This document shows positions 11,408-20,480 of a DNA stretch of 64,000 bases, piece after piece (position 1 is the stretch's first letter; each line of letters begins with the position of its first letter). Where the stretch lies: positions 3,100,001 through 3,164,000 of the forward strand of contig NZ_CP136600.1 of the NCBI RefSeq assembly GCF_032911225.1, given 5' to 3'. A program made the translations under genes and the position numbers. Origin of the DNA: Thalassotalea fonticola. Lineage in GTDB: Bacteria; Pseudomonadota; Gammaproteobacteria; Enterobacterales; Alteromonadaceae. The notes beneath the pieces are model-generated. The model saw only the letters and a program-made list of their open reading frames with translations. It made no database searches and was not told where the DNA came from.

Positions 11408-12397
11408 TTAGAAGAAAGCAGCTTGTGCTTCACTGCTAATATCAATACCACTTACATGAGCGCGTTGTAATAATTCCCAGAAATAACGATACGTTGCTCT
11501 GTCGTGTAATTCACCTTTATGCTGAATTGGCCCCCAGCTGTTCGCTTGAGCAGCGAGTAAAATAGCTTGTGCATCTTCTACTTCTTCATAGTTTGGCTTC
11601 ATCGCATCAACAATTGCGGTGATCTGCGTTGGATAAATACTCCACATACGCATAAAACCAAATTCGTTGCGTGCACGGCTAGCATCATCAGTAGTTTGTT
11701 GAGTATTTTTTAAATCAAGAGTCACGTTATGCGCTGGAATAACACCATTTGCAAGAGCGGCAGCAACCATTTCAGTTTTAGCTCGTTTGAGTAAAGCGTG
11801 GTCGAACTGACCAGGGCTGCGCATACATGATGCAGGAATAGCACCGTAGTGACCGGAAACAAAATCCATCATACCAAAATCAAGTACTTGCACCCAATCT
11901 GTTGCCGCAATTTGCCAAACATCGCGTAAAGCACCGTGGGTTTCAACCAATACATGAACCGGGATTTCACGATCGATTGCATGATAGGTAACAAGGCCTT
12001 GAATATAAGTCACCATCTCTTGAATTTGGCGACCTTCAGTGCATTTTGGCAGGGTGATATAGGCAAGTTTTTCACCACAGCCAGGGATTAGAATATCTAA
12101 ATCTTTCTTCCAATGAGGGTGTGATGGATCATGAATACGCACACCCATCATATTAAATTCATTGTCATCACTACCTATGATGCGAGCTACCATTTCAGCA
12201 TGCTCCTGCTCTGAACCTGCTGCAGCACCATCTTCACAATCACAGGTAATATCAAAGACTGGTCCAGTGTCTTTTTGCATTTGCATCGCTTTGAGGATCA
12301 GCTTTTCTGAACCGGCAAAATGCTCACAGCTTGGGATCACTGGAAATGGTTTTTCCGCATCAAAAAGTGCGTCATTTGGATGTACAGTTGCAGACAT
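11408..12397 (-). CDS. HpcH/HpaI aldolase / CitE-like CoA-ester lyase (paralog 1)
   Basis: A TIM-barrel C-C lyase of the HpcH/HpaI-citrate lyase beta family, about 329 residues from the ATG at 12397 (MSATVHPND). That ATG has a GAGGA ribosome site, while a longer in-frame start at 12460 lacks support. Visible elements are CDCEDGAAAG near the N-terminus, HVLVETHGALRD with the family glutamate, and LDFGMMDFVSGHYGA. Relatives cleave malyl-, methylmalyl- or citramalyl-CoA. It is divergent from an operon holding two more family members, so a shared thioester pathway is likely; the exact substrate is unknown. Confidence 0.85.
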   Translation of the reverse strand: MSATVHPNDALFDAEKPFPVIPSCEHFAGSEKLILKAMQMQKDTGPVFDITCDCEDGAAAGSEQEHAEMVARIIGSDDNEFNMMGVRIHDPSHPHWKKDLDILIPGCGEKLAYITLPKCTEGRQIQEMVTYIQGLVTYHAIDREIPVHVLVETHGALRDVWQIAATDWVQVLDFGMMDFVSGHYGAIPASCMRSPGQFDHALLKRAKTEMVAAALANGVIPAHNVTLDLKNTQQTTDDASRARNEFGFMRMWSIYPTQITAIVDAMKPNYEEVEDAQAILLAAQANSWGPIQHKGELHDRATYRYFWELLQRAHVSGIDISSEAQAAFF

Positions 12398-12785
12398 TGA
12401 AAATTCCTCAAGTTTAGTTTGAAAATGTAAATTAATTACAGAAGTTCGGTAGCAAGTCAATGCTTGCTCAACAAATTTAGACTAATTGATTAGTGCCGTA
12501 GCAATTATTTTAACAACTACCACTAATGGATTAGATACTTTTGCACTAAAATTGTTATACCTTAATAGTATAAAGTTAGTAAACAACGCACTGTTACCTA
12601 TGTGACAGCGACGTATTAATCATTTGTTGTAACTTACACTACAATATAAAAATGAAAATTCAAACACTTTTTTAAAACTATTGTTTGAAATATTTACTCT
12701 AATCGTGTAACTATAGATAAAAGTTTTCATGAATATGACAATTTTTTTCATTGATTGGCTATTAAATAACCTTGGAGAGAAGTAG
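12398..12785. promoter_or_regulatory. Divergent promoter region of the CoA-lyase locus
   Basis: This 388-base gap separates two divergent CoA-lyase genes and holds no gene. A dyad CTGTTACCTATGTGACAG near 12589-12606 is almost palindromic (CTGTnAC...GTnACAG) and is a plausible regulator site. AT-rich promoter-like sequence lies on both sides. No regulator gene adjoins the locus. Confidence 0.45.
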
Positions 12786-13907
12786 ATGAACTATCATAAC
12801 GAGTTCTTAGAGCAGGTAGACGAAGAAGATGTACTCGGTGGTACATGGCCGGGAATTCAGTTGTACTATCCGCCAGTCAAATACTCTCCCAAAGATGAAG
12901 AATATGAAAATATGGAGCAAGCGGCTGAGCGTATGCGCAAGCATGCCCATAACTGCCAAGCCCATACGCTATTATTCGATTTGGAAGATGGATGTCGTCA
13001 AAAAGAAATGAGTCGTGAGTTATTGCTTAACGAGCTACCTAAATTTCCAGAGCGCGATTTTCAAATAGCCTTGCGTATTAATCCATTTCGTACTGATGAG
13101 TATGAAAAAGATTTAGAAATGATCATGAAAGTGGCTGAGCACATTGATGTAATCGTACTTGCTAAAGCAGGTGAAATGTATGGCGCCGCTGAAATCAGAG
13201 ATCTTTCTGCCTGGTTATTAGGGGTTAATCCTAAAATTGAAATACAACCAATTATAGAACACCCGAGAAGCTTAAAAATTGCTTCGGAGCTCATGGCTTT
13301 CCCTGCGGTTAAACACGTGGTATTTGGTATTCACGATTTCTCTAAAGCAATGGCGATTCACTTAACACCTGAAGGCTGGATTGAAGAGTTACTCACTTAC
13401 TTAAGAATGCTGCTACTTGAAGCAAGAATAGCCGGTAAAGGTGTTATTGGCGGGGTTGAAGTATTAATTAACGATACACCAATGCCCGAAAAGTTTATTG
13501 AACCTGACGATGTACGTCGCTGGTTAGATTTACATGGTGACCGTGAATCGCACGTCGTCCATGGTCATGCAGTGGTTGAAACTCAAATGGGTTTAACCGG
13601 CAAACAACTTATTCACCCGTACCATATTCATTTATGTAAAGTGGCATTCACACCATCGCCGGAAGTTATCAAACGCAACGTGAATATATTGCAAATGGCC
13701 ATAGATGCTGATGCATTATTGGGTGGTGCAATAAAATATGATGGTGAAATGCTTGATCCACCAATGTTTGGTAAAGCATTGCAAACACTATTAAGAGCCT
13801 ATGCATTAAAATCTTTAGATGAAAAAGATAAAGAATTTGCTATAGATGTATTGAAGAAACTGCCAATCACGGTTATTCGTGAAAACTGGCCATACGGCCG
13901 CATTTAA
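12786..13907 (+). CDS. HpcH/HpaI aldolase / CitE-like CoA-ester lyase (paralog 2)
   Basis: A 373-residue member of the CitE/HpcH superfamily, longer than canonical CitE (about 300). Family segments are LLFDLEDGCRQKE, ALRINPFRTDEYEKD, IQPIIEHPRSLKIA with the acidic metal ligand, and GKQLIHPYHIHLC near the end. A GGAGAG ribosome site precedes the ATG. It leads a four-gene run: lyase, acyl-CoA synthetase, lyase, MaoC hydratase. The likely reaction is aldol-type cleavage or condensation of a hydroxyacyl-CoA; the substrate is not determined. Confidence 0.85.
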   Translation: MNYHNEFLEQVDEEDVLGGTWPGIQLYYPPVKYSPKDEEYENMEQAAERMRKHAHNCQAHTLLFDLEDGCRQKEMSRELLLNELPKFPERDFQIALRINPFRTDEYEKDLEMIMKVAEHIDVIVLAKAGEMYGAAEIRDLSAWLLGVNPKIEIQPIIEHPRSLKIASELMAFPAVKHVVFGIHDFSKAMAIHLTPEGWIEELLTYLRMLLLEARIAGKGVIGGVEVLINDTPMPEKFIEPDDVRRWLDLHGDRESHVVHGHAVVETQMGLTGKQLIHPYHIHLCKVAFTPSPEVIKRNVNILQMAIDADALLGGAIKYDGEMLDPPMFGKALQTLLRAYALKSLDEKDKEFAIDVLKKLPITVIRENWPYGRI

Positions 13908-13930
13908 CCGGCGTTTATGAGGATAGAATT

Positions 13931-15592
13931 ATGATTAAATTTGATGATTTATTAACACAAAACGCAAATGGTTGGCAGTGGCACATACCTAAGCATTTCA
14001 ATATTGCCTATGCCTGTGTGCGCCAGCATGTGGAACAAAATAATGGCAACAAAACAGCGTTGATCATTGAAGATGACAAGTTAGGTACATGCGAGCTCAG
14101 TTATGCTGAGTTAGACAGTTTAAGTGGTCGTTTTGTTTACACGTTAAAAGAGCTTGGCTTAAATGCTGACGATAGAGTATTAATTCGTTTGCCAAACTCT
14201 AGTGATTACCCAGTGAGCTTTTTTGGTTGCTTAAAACAAGGCGCCATAGCCGTACCTACATCAACGTTACTTTCAGCCCCAGAAGTTGCTTACCTGGCCA
14301 AAGATTCAGGTGCAAAAGTTTTGGTTACCGCCAAATCAATGTGGCCTGAGCTTAAGTCTATTTTAGCCGAAGACACCCAGCTTAGCGCGGTATTATTAGC
14401 TGGCCCAGGTGAAATGCCGAGCGATTGTGTTGGTTTAAATGTACAGGTTTTGGATTTAGAAGAGCTGCTAAATACGAATCCCATCGATGACTCTATTGTA
14501 GCAAGTACACCAGATGATCCTGCCTATTTAGTCTATACCTCAGGTACCACTGGGTATCCTAAAGGTGTGTTACATGCACATCGTTCTTTAATTGGTCGTT
14601 TACCGGCAAGTCGTTTTTGGTTCGATTTTAAGGAAGGCGATCGCATAATGCATTCTGGTAAGTTCAACTGGACTTACGTATTAGGCTCAGCATTAATGGA
14701 CCCACTATTTCATGGCCATACCGTTATTGTGCATGAAGGCGCTAATGACGCTTCTACCTGGCCAAACCTTATTGCTAAACATGACTGTACGATTTTTATT
14801 GGAGTACCAACAATTTATCGTCAAATTATTCAAAAAACAGAATTTAAAGGCAGCGATGTGCCTTCGCTACGCCACTGTATGAGTGCTGGTGAACATTTAA
14901 GTGATGAAATGCTACTAGCTTGGCGTGAACGTTTCGGCATGGATGTTTACGAAGCTATCGGCATGTCAGAATTTTCTTACTATATTTCGCAAAATAAACA
15001 GCAACCTATTCGCCCAGGTGCGGCAGGCTTTACTCAACCTGGCCATGATGTAGTATTGTTAAATGAAGAAAACAAACCCGCACAATCTGGTGAAGAAGGT
15101 ATGATTGCCATTCCAGAAAGTGATCCGGGACTGTTCTTAAACTACTGGCAATTACCAGAAGAAACAGAAAAAGCCAGACATAGTGGCTATTTCTTTACCG
15201 GCGATTACGCAAGAATTGATGAAGATGGCTATATTTGGTTTGTGGGTCGTAAAGACGACATCATTAATACCTTTGGTTACCGGGTATCACCACACGAAAT
15301 TGAACGAGTGATAAAAACTCATCCAGATGTGGCCGATTGTGTTGCTTTGGGTGAAGAACTTGGCAAAGATAAGGTATTAGTTAGTGCCTGCATTATTTTA
15401 ACGCCAAACGCAACGACGACTGAAGCAGAGATATTAAGCTTCGGTAATAGCCATTTAGCTAAATATAAAGCGCCTAAAATTGTGCACTTTTACGATGATT
15501 TTCCACGTACTAAAAATGGCAAAGTACTACGCAAACAAATGTTAGCTGAGCTTGCTGAGCAAAACAAACAACCAGCCACACAAGGGGCCTGA
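13931..15592 (+). CDS. AMP-dependent acyl-CoA synthetase
   Basis: A 553-residue ANL-superfamily ligase that activates a carboxylic acid through an acyl-adenylate to the CoA thioester. The P-loop YTSGTTGYPKGV lies near residue 202, the adenylation motif YEAIGMSE near 340, and the C-terminal catalytic lysine is in NGKVLRK near 535. The layout resembles benzoate- and acetate/propionate-type ligases. In context it probably supplies the CoA ester used by the adjacent MaoC hydratase and lyases. GAGGAT is the ribosome site. Confidence 0.9.
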   Translation: MIKFDDLLTQNANGWQWHIPKHFNIAYACVRQHVEQNNGNKTALIIEDDKLGTCELSYAELDSLSGRFVYTLKELGLNADDRVLIRLPNSSDYPVSFFGCLKQGAIAVPTSTLLSAPEVAYLAKDSGAKVLVTAKSMWPELKSILAEDTQLSAVLLAGPGEMPSDCVGLNVQVLDLEELLNTNPIDDSIVASTPDDPAYLVYTSGTTGYPKGVLHAHRSLIGRLPASRFWFDFKEGDRIMHSGKFNWTYVLGSALMDPLFHGHTVIVHEGANDASTWPNLIAKHDCTIFIGVPTIYRQIIQKTEFKGSDVPSLRHCMSAGEHLSDEMLLAWRERFGMDVYEAIGMSEFSYYISQNKQQPIRPGAAGFTQPGHDVVLLNEENKPAQSGEEGMIAIPESDPGLFLNYWQLPEETEKARHSGYFFTGDYARIDEDGYIWFVGRKDDIINTFGYRVSPHEIERVIKTHPDVADCVALGEELGKDKVLVSACIILTPNATTTEAEILSFGNSHLAKYKAPKIVHFYDDFPRTKNGKVLRKQMLAELAEQNKQPATQGA

Positions 15593-15594
15593 AT

Positions 15595-16497
15595 ATGAAC
15601 TGCAAAACTCAAGAAAATTTTCGACCAAGACGCAGCGCATTATATGTTCCAGCACATCATGAGCAATACATTACGAAATCACGTGGCTTGTCTGCAGATG
15701 TAATTATTTTTGATTTACAAGAATCAGTTCCGCCTTCGCGTAAAGTAGAAGCAAGAGCACTATTGGTAGAACAATTAAAAAATAGTGATTTTGGTTACTC
15801 AGAAAGAATTGTTCGTGTTAATAAGCTTGATTCTCCTTGGGGTAAAGCTGATATAGCCGCTATTGCAGAGCTTGATATTGATGGTGTTTTGTTTCCAGAT
15901 ATTGAAAGCGGTGAAGAATTAACCTTAGCCATTGCCGCGTTAGACAATGCAAATGGTGAAAACAAATTAGTGATGGCTAATATTGAATCACCACTTGGCG
16001 TATTACGCGCGGAAGAAATTTGTGCTGCCAGCCCAAGATTAACAACCATAGTAATGGGCACAACTGATCTTGCTAATTCATTGCGGGTTAATGTAACGCT
16101 TGATCGACAAGGGTTATTAACCTACTTGTCAATGTGTATTTTGGCCGCTAGAGCGCACAACAAAAGCATCATAGATGGCCCACATTTTAACTTAAAAGAT
16201 GTAGTTGCTTGTGAATATAGTTGTCGCCAAGCTCGTGATCTTGGGTTTGACGGTAAAGCAGTAATTCATCCAGTACAGTTAACGTATACCAATGATGCTT
16301 TAACGCCAAAAGGCGAAGATATTCGCAAAGCCAAGGGCATTATTTCAGCCATGGAACAAGCAAAATCTGATGGTCAAAGTGTTGCGGTGATCGATGATAG
16401 ATTAATTGAACCATGCTTAGAACAATGGGCAAATCGAGTAATTTGTTTATACACAAAAGTGAACGAAATTGGTCAAGGTGAATTAACTTTAGGTTAA
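15595..16497 (+). CDS. CitE-like CoA-ester lyase (paralog 3)
   Basis: At 300 residues this is the most CitE-like of the three lyases: RSALYVPAHHEQY at the N-terminus, IIFDLQESVPPSRK, RVNKLDSPWG, ANIESPLGVLRAEEI and GKAVIHPVQL. Known relatives cleave malyl-CoA, beta-methylmalyl-CoA or citramalyl-CoA. It starts two bases after the synthetase stop and is followed directly by the MaoC gene, so it belongs to one operon. Confidence 0.9.
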   Translation: MNCKTQENFRPRRSALYVPAHHEQYITKSRGLSADVIIFDLQESVPPSRKVEARALLVEQLKNSDFGYSERIVRVNKLDSPWGKADIAAIAELDIDGVLFPDIESGEELTLAIAALDNANGENKLVMANIESPLGVLRAEEICAASPRLTTIVMGTTDLANSLRVNVTLDRQGLLTYLSMCILAARAHNKSIIDGPHFNLKDVVACEYSCRQARDLGFDGKAVIHPVQLTYTNDALTPKGEDIRKAKGIISAMEQAKSDGQSVAVIDDRLIEPCLEQWANRVICLYTKVNEIGQGELTLG

Positions 16498-16533
16498 TTG
16501 CTATTTAAAACAAGTAGTAAAGGTAAACGAGCA

Positions 16534-17613
16534 ATGACAATACAAACAAACTATTTGCCAACACCGACAGGTCTTTATTTTGAAGATTTTGCTGTCGGCC
16601 AGCCTTTGGTTCATGGTGTGCCGCGCACTATTACTGAAGCAGACTGTACCCTTTATACGGCGCTAACTGGTTCTCGTTTTGCCTTGCATTGTGCCAAAAC
16701 AGTCGCAAATGTTGTTGGCTTTGCCCAAATGCCAGTCGATAACTTTTTACTGTTTCACATAGCTTTTGGCAAAACTGTTAACGATGTATCATTAAATGCT
16801 GTGGCAAACCTTGGCTATGCCGAAGTTACTTTTAAGCGTCCAGCATTTGCTGGCGATACTATAAAAGTAGTCAGTGAGGTTATTGGTTTAAAAGAAAACT
16901 CTAATGGCAAAACCGGAGTGGTTTATGTGCACTCTACCGCGGTAAATCAAGATGACCATATCGTGCTTAGCTTTAAACGTTGGGTAATGGTTCATAAAAA
17001 AGATGTGCACACTAAATGCCCTGCACCGCAACTACCAGAGCTAGCGAGTGAGGTTACTGCAACACAGCAAGTAATTCCGGCTCAAATGAATCTTGCTGAT
17101 TGGCCAGACTATGCCAGTGATTCACAGCTGAAGGCATCTGACTTTAATGTTGGCGATACCTATTTTCATCGCGACGGCATTACCATTAATGATTCCGATC
17201 ATTCGCTAGCTACTCGTTTATACCAAAACAATGCACGAGTTCATTTTGATCAACACATGATGGACAATTCAAAGCACGGTAAACGGTTAGTGTATGGTGG
17301 CCACATAATTTCATTATGCAGAGCACTCAGCTATAACGGCTTAGGCAATGGTATTTGGTTGAGTGCTATCCATAGTGGCAGTCATTGCAACCCGTCATTC
17401 GCGGGTGACACCATATATGCACAAAGCAGTATTCTAGAGATCACTGACGTAGCTGAACGTGATGATTTAGCGTTAGTGAAAATCAATATGCTTGGTATAA
17501 AAAATAATAACCCTGAGCAAATGGAATATTTAACTCAAACTATTGATGGTAGAAAAAAATATCACTCGGATGTGGTACTGGATTTGGTGTTAACCATCAT
17601 TATGGTTAAGTAA
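16534..17613 (+). CDS. Double-hotdog MaoC-family hydratase
   Basis: About 359 residues with two MaoC-like halves: residues 1-155 (LYFEDFAVGQPLVHG, RPAFAGDTIKV) and about 195-359 (VGDTYFHRDGITINDSDH, YGGHIISLCRAL, FAGDTIYAQS). The length and tandem hotdog plan resemble mesaconyl-CoA/methylmalyl-CoA hydratase. An ATG at 16534 (MTIQTNYL) is preferred to a TTG at 16498 that abuts the previous stop. With a ligase and CitE-like lyases, a C4/C5 dicarboxyl-CoA route is inferred. The stop codon TAA is the left edge of a family B repeat. Confidence 0.85.
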   Translation: MTIQTNYLPTPTGLYFEDFAVGQPLVHGVPRTITEADCTLYTALTGSRFALHCAKTVANVVGFAQMPVDNFLLFHIAFGKTVNDVSLNAVANLGYAEVTFKRPAFAGDTIKVVSEVIGLKENSNGKTGVVYVHSTAVNQDDHIVLSFKRWVMVHKKDVHTKCPAPQLPELASEVTATQQVIPAQMNLADWPDYASDSQLKASDFNVGDTYFHRDGITINDSDHSLATRLYQNNARVHFDQHMMDNSKHGKRLVYGGHIISLCRALSYNGLGNGIWLSAIHSGSHCNPSFAGDTIYAQSSILEITDVAERDDLALVKINMLGIKNNNPEQMEYLTQTIDGRKKYHSDVVLDLVLTIIMVK

Positions 17614-17741
17614 TACCAATTTGATTATGTATGTGATCTACTTTTTCATGAGGAAAAATGGATAAATACAAGGCATAAAATTTAGTAAGTAGTTATTCGT
17701 TTTAACCATTAAAAATGAGCAGATATTTAATCAACTTGGTA
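17613..17741. repeat. Family B interspersed repeat, copy 1
   Basis: A 129-bp non-coding element related to 28720-28881 through a shared core (CTTTTTCATGAGGAAAAATG and TTTTAACCATTAAAAATGA). Its ends are an inverted repeat, TACCAATTTGATTA against TAATCAACTTGGTA. It starts on the last base of the MaoC stop codon. It shares the terminal ATACCAA/TTGGTAT motif with family A. Confidence 0.8.
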
Positions 17742-17872
17742 AAAGTCTCCAGCAAATTTTAACAACTTAAAAGATGGCGTATAATATCCCAACCGTTATG
17801 CGTCATCGCCTTAAGGTAAGAAGTTATACAACTCGATTTCCCTCTTAAAATCAATAACATTCCATGCGCATT
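17742..17872. other. Unassigned spacer between two repeats
   Basis: I see no gene, hairpin terminator or repeat match here. It separates a family B copy from a family A copy, so the 628-base gap between MaoC and the cold shock gene is almost entirely repeat material. Confidence 0.5.
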
Positions 17873-18135
17873 ATACCATTCTGCATAAGGAATGAATCAC
17901 TCAGCGATACTAAAAGAGTTTTAGGCAAGGCTTTCATTTTGTACTGTGGTTATTCCACTGAAAAAATGTTTAACGAAGCATAAAACTCTTTTAGCACCGC
18001 CCTTTGGGTGATTATCAAACCCACGATAACGGCCCAAAATTTAAAGAAGATAGAATAACTATCTGCTTCAAATTTTGATTGTTCTAGTGCGTTTGATAAG
18101 CACTGAGTTGACCATATACTTATGCAGATTGGTAT
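17873..18135. repeat. Family A interspersed repeat, copy 2
   Basis: A 263-bp copy closely matching 5312-5574. The ends pair (ATACCATTCTGCATAAG with CTTATGCAGATTGGTAT, one mismatch), as do the internal arms CTAAAAGAGTTTTA / TAAAACTCTTTTAG. Compared with copy 1, the outermost pair of that internal stem is C-G instead of T-A, a paired change. It lies between convergent genes. Confidence 0.85.
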
Positions 18136-18160
18136 TAAAGAATATGCTGAATAGCAGGCA

Positions 18161-18190
18161 TAAAAAAAGCAAGACTAACAGCCTTGCTCT
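18161..18190 (-). terminator. Terminator of the cold shock gene
   Basis: On the minus strand GCAAGGCTGTTAGTCTTGC forms a stem (GCAAG/CTTGC, extended by GCT-AGT pairing) followed by seven Ts. It lies about 50 bases past the cold shock stop codon. Confidence 0.85.
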
Positions 18191-18241
18191 TTATTCTAAA
18201 TTCTTAATGTTTTTGGTTGGTAAGCCAACCTAAACAATCAA

Positions 18242-18451
18242 TTATAAAGGTTTGATGTTCTCTGCTTGAGGGCCTTTTTGACCTTCAGTTACAGTGAATT
18301 CAACTTTTTGACCTTCAGAAAGAGTCTTAAAACCGTCAGCAACGATTGCACGGAAGTGAGCAAAAACGTCAGGACCATTTTCTTGTTCGATAAAACCAAA
18401 ACCTTTAGCTTCGTTGAACCATTTAACTGTACCAGTAGTAGTGTTAGACAT
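18242..18451 (-). CDS. CspA-family cold shock protein
   Basis: A 69-residue single cold shock domain with RNP1 KGFGFI and RNP2 VFAHF, the whole length of the family. It acts as an RNA chaperone or antiterminator. A long leader and a strong terminator frame it as a monocistronic unit. The species-level paralog name (cspA, cspC, cspD and so on) cannot be set from sequence alone. Confidence 0.95.
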   Translation of the reverse strand: MSNTTTGTVKWFNEAKGFGFIEQENGPDVFAHFRAIVADGFKTLSEGQKVEFTVTEGQKGPQAENIKPL

Positions 18452-18609
18452 AATAATATCCTATTTAATATAAAGTAATTTAAGCCTTTCTTATGAAAGA
18501 CCAAGATGTTGGAAGCAAACTATCAAATATCAAACAGGAAGAAGTTTTAGAAAAACATCAACTTGGCGTACATAAATCAAGGTCGAACTTTCAAGCAAGG
18601 TGAATTATA
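18452..18609 (-). promoter_or_regulatory. Promoter and long leader of the cold shock gene
   Basis: A TATAAT -10 box lies at 18604-18609 on the minus strand, which predicts a leader of about 145 nt. Leaders of this length carry temperature-dependent structure in csp genes; that role is inferred. The remaining 18610-18835 is AT-rich and shows no supported gene. Confidence 0.6.
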
Positions 18610-18835
18610 TACTAGTTTGATTTTTAAGCTAGCCCATTATTGTTATAAATTTGTTAATTTTTGTATTTAACTAAAAAAAATTACCAAATAAAGGTTAGTT
18701 TGAGTGCTCATTCGTCACTATATTAAGTTTGTCTCGCCTACTTACATCTCCCATGATACGGTTCATTCATTTAAATCGCCGATAAAATCAACTATTGCCA
18801 CAACCACAATGTGGTGACAGATAATAGGGCAATAC

Positions 18836-19288
18836 ATGTATTCATTTAATGACTTAGATGACATCAACGAACAACTCATACCATTAAAGATAATGGCCGA
18901 TAAAGAACTGGCTTCTGTGCGTGGTTTAAATGGGCTGGTTTTTACCCCCCATTTTGATGAGTATATGAAGGTCTGCATCAAAAAAGCCGAAATATTACGG
19001 TTTTTGAAAAACACTAACCTTATGCCTTTATCACCTGTTGAAGTTATTAGTGCAGATTTAGAGCAACTTTATAAACGAACACAAAACAATGCAGTGGTTG
19101 AATATAAAGGCAATAGCTATCAACGTCGCTTTACTCCATTGAAATTAAGTAAATCCGGTAAAAATGTGCAAAAGTGGGCCAAATTTTGGCTGTTGCAACA
19201 AGACAATGGCGATATAAATAGTGACTGGGAACAACAAATAAAAGAGATTTGGCCGCAATACTTTTTAATCCGCTCCATCTTAATATAG
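18836..19288 (+). CDS. Hypothetical protein, 150 aa
   Basis: A soluble-looking protein of 150 residues with no signal peptide or membrane helix. It has an acidic N-terminal part and a basic middle (YQRRFTPLKLSKSGKNVQKW). I do not recognise the family. The start has only a weak ribosome site (AGGGC). It stands alone between the cold shock gene and the CDGSH gene. Confidence 0.6.
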   Translation: MYSFNDLDDINEQLIPLKIMADKELASVRGLNGLVFTPHFDEYMKVCIKKAEILRFLKNTNLMPLSPVEVISADLEQLYKRTQNNAVVEYKGNSYQRRFTPLKLSKSGKNVQKWAKFWLLQQDNGDINSDWEQQIKEIWPQYFLIRSILI

Positions 19289-19349
19289 CAAAATCGTAAA
19301 GCCGAACGGGTTTAATCAAGTGCGAGCCTAACTTAAACCACATAAGTCT

Positions 19350-19607
19350 TTAGCCAATATCCGTATTACTAAATTTCTTGTGTGTACCATCACAAAATGG
19401 GGCGTTGGCCGTATGCTTGCACGCACAGAGAAAGGCATCACCATCCTCATTGGCACGAAACGCTTTCGGTTGAAATTCTGAGCCCTTATGTGAACCATCA
19501 CAAAATGGTTGCTTGGCGGATTTACCACAAGTACAAAAAAAGTAATCTTTGTCTTTTATTAAAGTAACTTTCTTGGGCTTATTATCCGCAACTATTGGTT
19601 TGGTCAT
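19350..19607 (-). CDS. Double CDGSH iron-sulfur domain protein
   Basis: An 85-residue protein with two CDGSH-type 2Fe-2S binding motifs: CTCGKSAKQPFCDGSH at about residues 25-40 and CACKHTANAPFCDGTH at about 61-76. Each supplies the three cysteines and one histidine that hold the cluster. Small dual-motif proteins of this type are widespread in bacteria, but their electron partners are not known here. It is monocistronic, with no obvious partner gene. Confidence 0.93.
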   Translation of the reverse strand: MTKPIVADNKPKKVTLIKDKDYFFCTCGKSAKQPFCDGSHKGSEFQPKAFRANEDGDAFLCACKHTANAPFCDGTHKKFSNTDIG

Positions 19608-19819
19608 ATCTGGCTCTATTTAATCTATATTCAACATCTATGTGTACTTAAGTATAGGTTTAAAATTGAAAACTTTTTTCAACCACACCAAATGTGAGAA
19701 TCATAATCTGTCCTATGTTTGCTTTTTCTACTAAGCCAATACGTAGAAAACAGTTGGTTGTTGTCAGTAGATTTTATACTATCAACACATCTCTTTTACC
19801 TCGGTTAAGAATTCTCTAA

Positions 19820-20473
19820 ATGCAAATTACCAATGATGAACGCGATGCCGTTTATAAAACCATATTCTCGCGCCGAGACGTACGAAGTGAGTTTAAGCCA
19901 GATGCAATTCCAGACGATGTATTAACTCGCATATTAACCGCGGCTCATCATGCACCCAGTGTTGGTTTTATGCAGCCTTGGGATTTCATTGTGGTTAAGA
20001 GCCAACAAACCAAAGCTAAAATAAAGGCAGGGTTTGATTTGGCGCATGCAGAATCAGCAGCAATGTTTAATGATGAAAAAATGTCAAAATACACAAAGCT
20101 GAAATTAGAAGGAATTTTAGAGTCTCCTATAGGAATTTGTGTTACCTGTGATAGAAGCCGCAATGGCCCGGTGGTAATTGGCCGCACAATAAACCCCGAG
20201 ATGGATTTATACAGTACAGTTTGTGCAGTGCAAAACTTGTGGCTAGCGGCGCGCGCTGAAAACTTAGGAGTTGGTTGGGTAAGCATTGTCCACGACGATG
20301 TGCTCAAAGATGCCTTAAATATTCCTGACGACATTAGTATTGTTGCCTACTTGTGTATTGGCTACGTATCGCATTTTAATGATAAACCGGAATTAGAAAA
20401 ATTAGGTTGGTTACCAAGGCGTAATATAGATGCTGCCGTTCATTTTGAAGGTTGGGGTAAAACAGCTAATTAA
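19820..20473 (+). CDS. bluB: 5,6-dimethylbenzimidazole synthase
   Basis: A 217-residue nitroreductase-fold enzyme that converts reduced FMN and oxygen to 5,6-dimethylbenzimidazole, the lower ligand of cobalamin. The N-terminal segment SRRDVRSEFKPDAI, the AAHHAPSVGFMQPWDF segment and the GVGWVSI segment are typical of BluB rather than general nitroreductases. No other cobalamin gene and no cobalamin riboswitch was seen nearby. A family A repeat begins seven bases after its stop codon. Confidence 0.9.
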   Translation: MQITNDERDAVYKTIFSRRDVRSEFKPDAIPDDVLTRILTAAHHAPSVGFMQPWDFIVVKSQQTKAKIKAGFDLAHAESAAMFNDEKMSKYTKLKLEGILESPIGICVTCDRSRNGPVVIGRTINPEMDLYSTVCAVQNLWLAARAENLGVGWVSIVHDDVLKDALNIPDDISIVAYLCIGYVSHFNDKPELEKLGWLPRRNIDAAVHFEGWGKTAN

Positions 20474-20480
20474 ACGGCTT

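Noticed and set aside
18289..18504. Open frames overlapping the cold shock gene on both strands
   Set aside because: The cold shock protein is unambiguous, and the others are shadows without ribosome sites.
19800..20480. A cobalamin riboswitch near bluB
   Set aside because: The upstream sequence is short and shows no B12-box-like segment that I could recognise.
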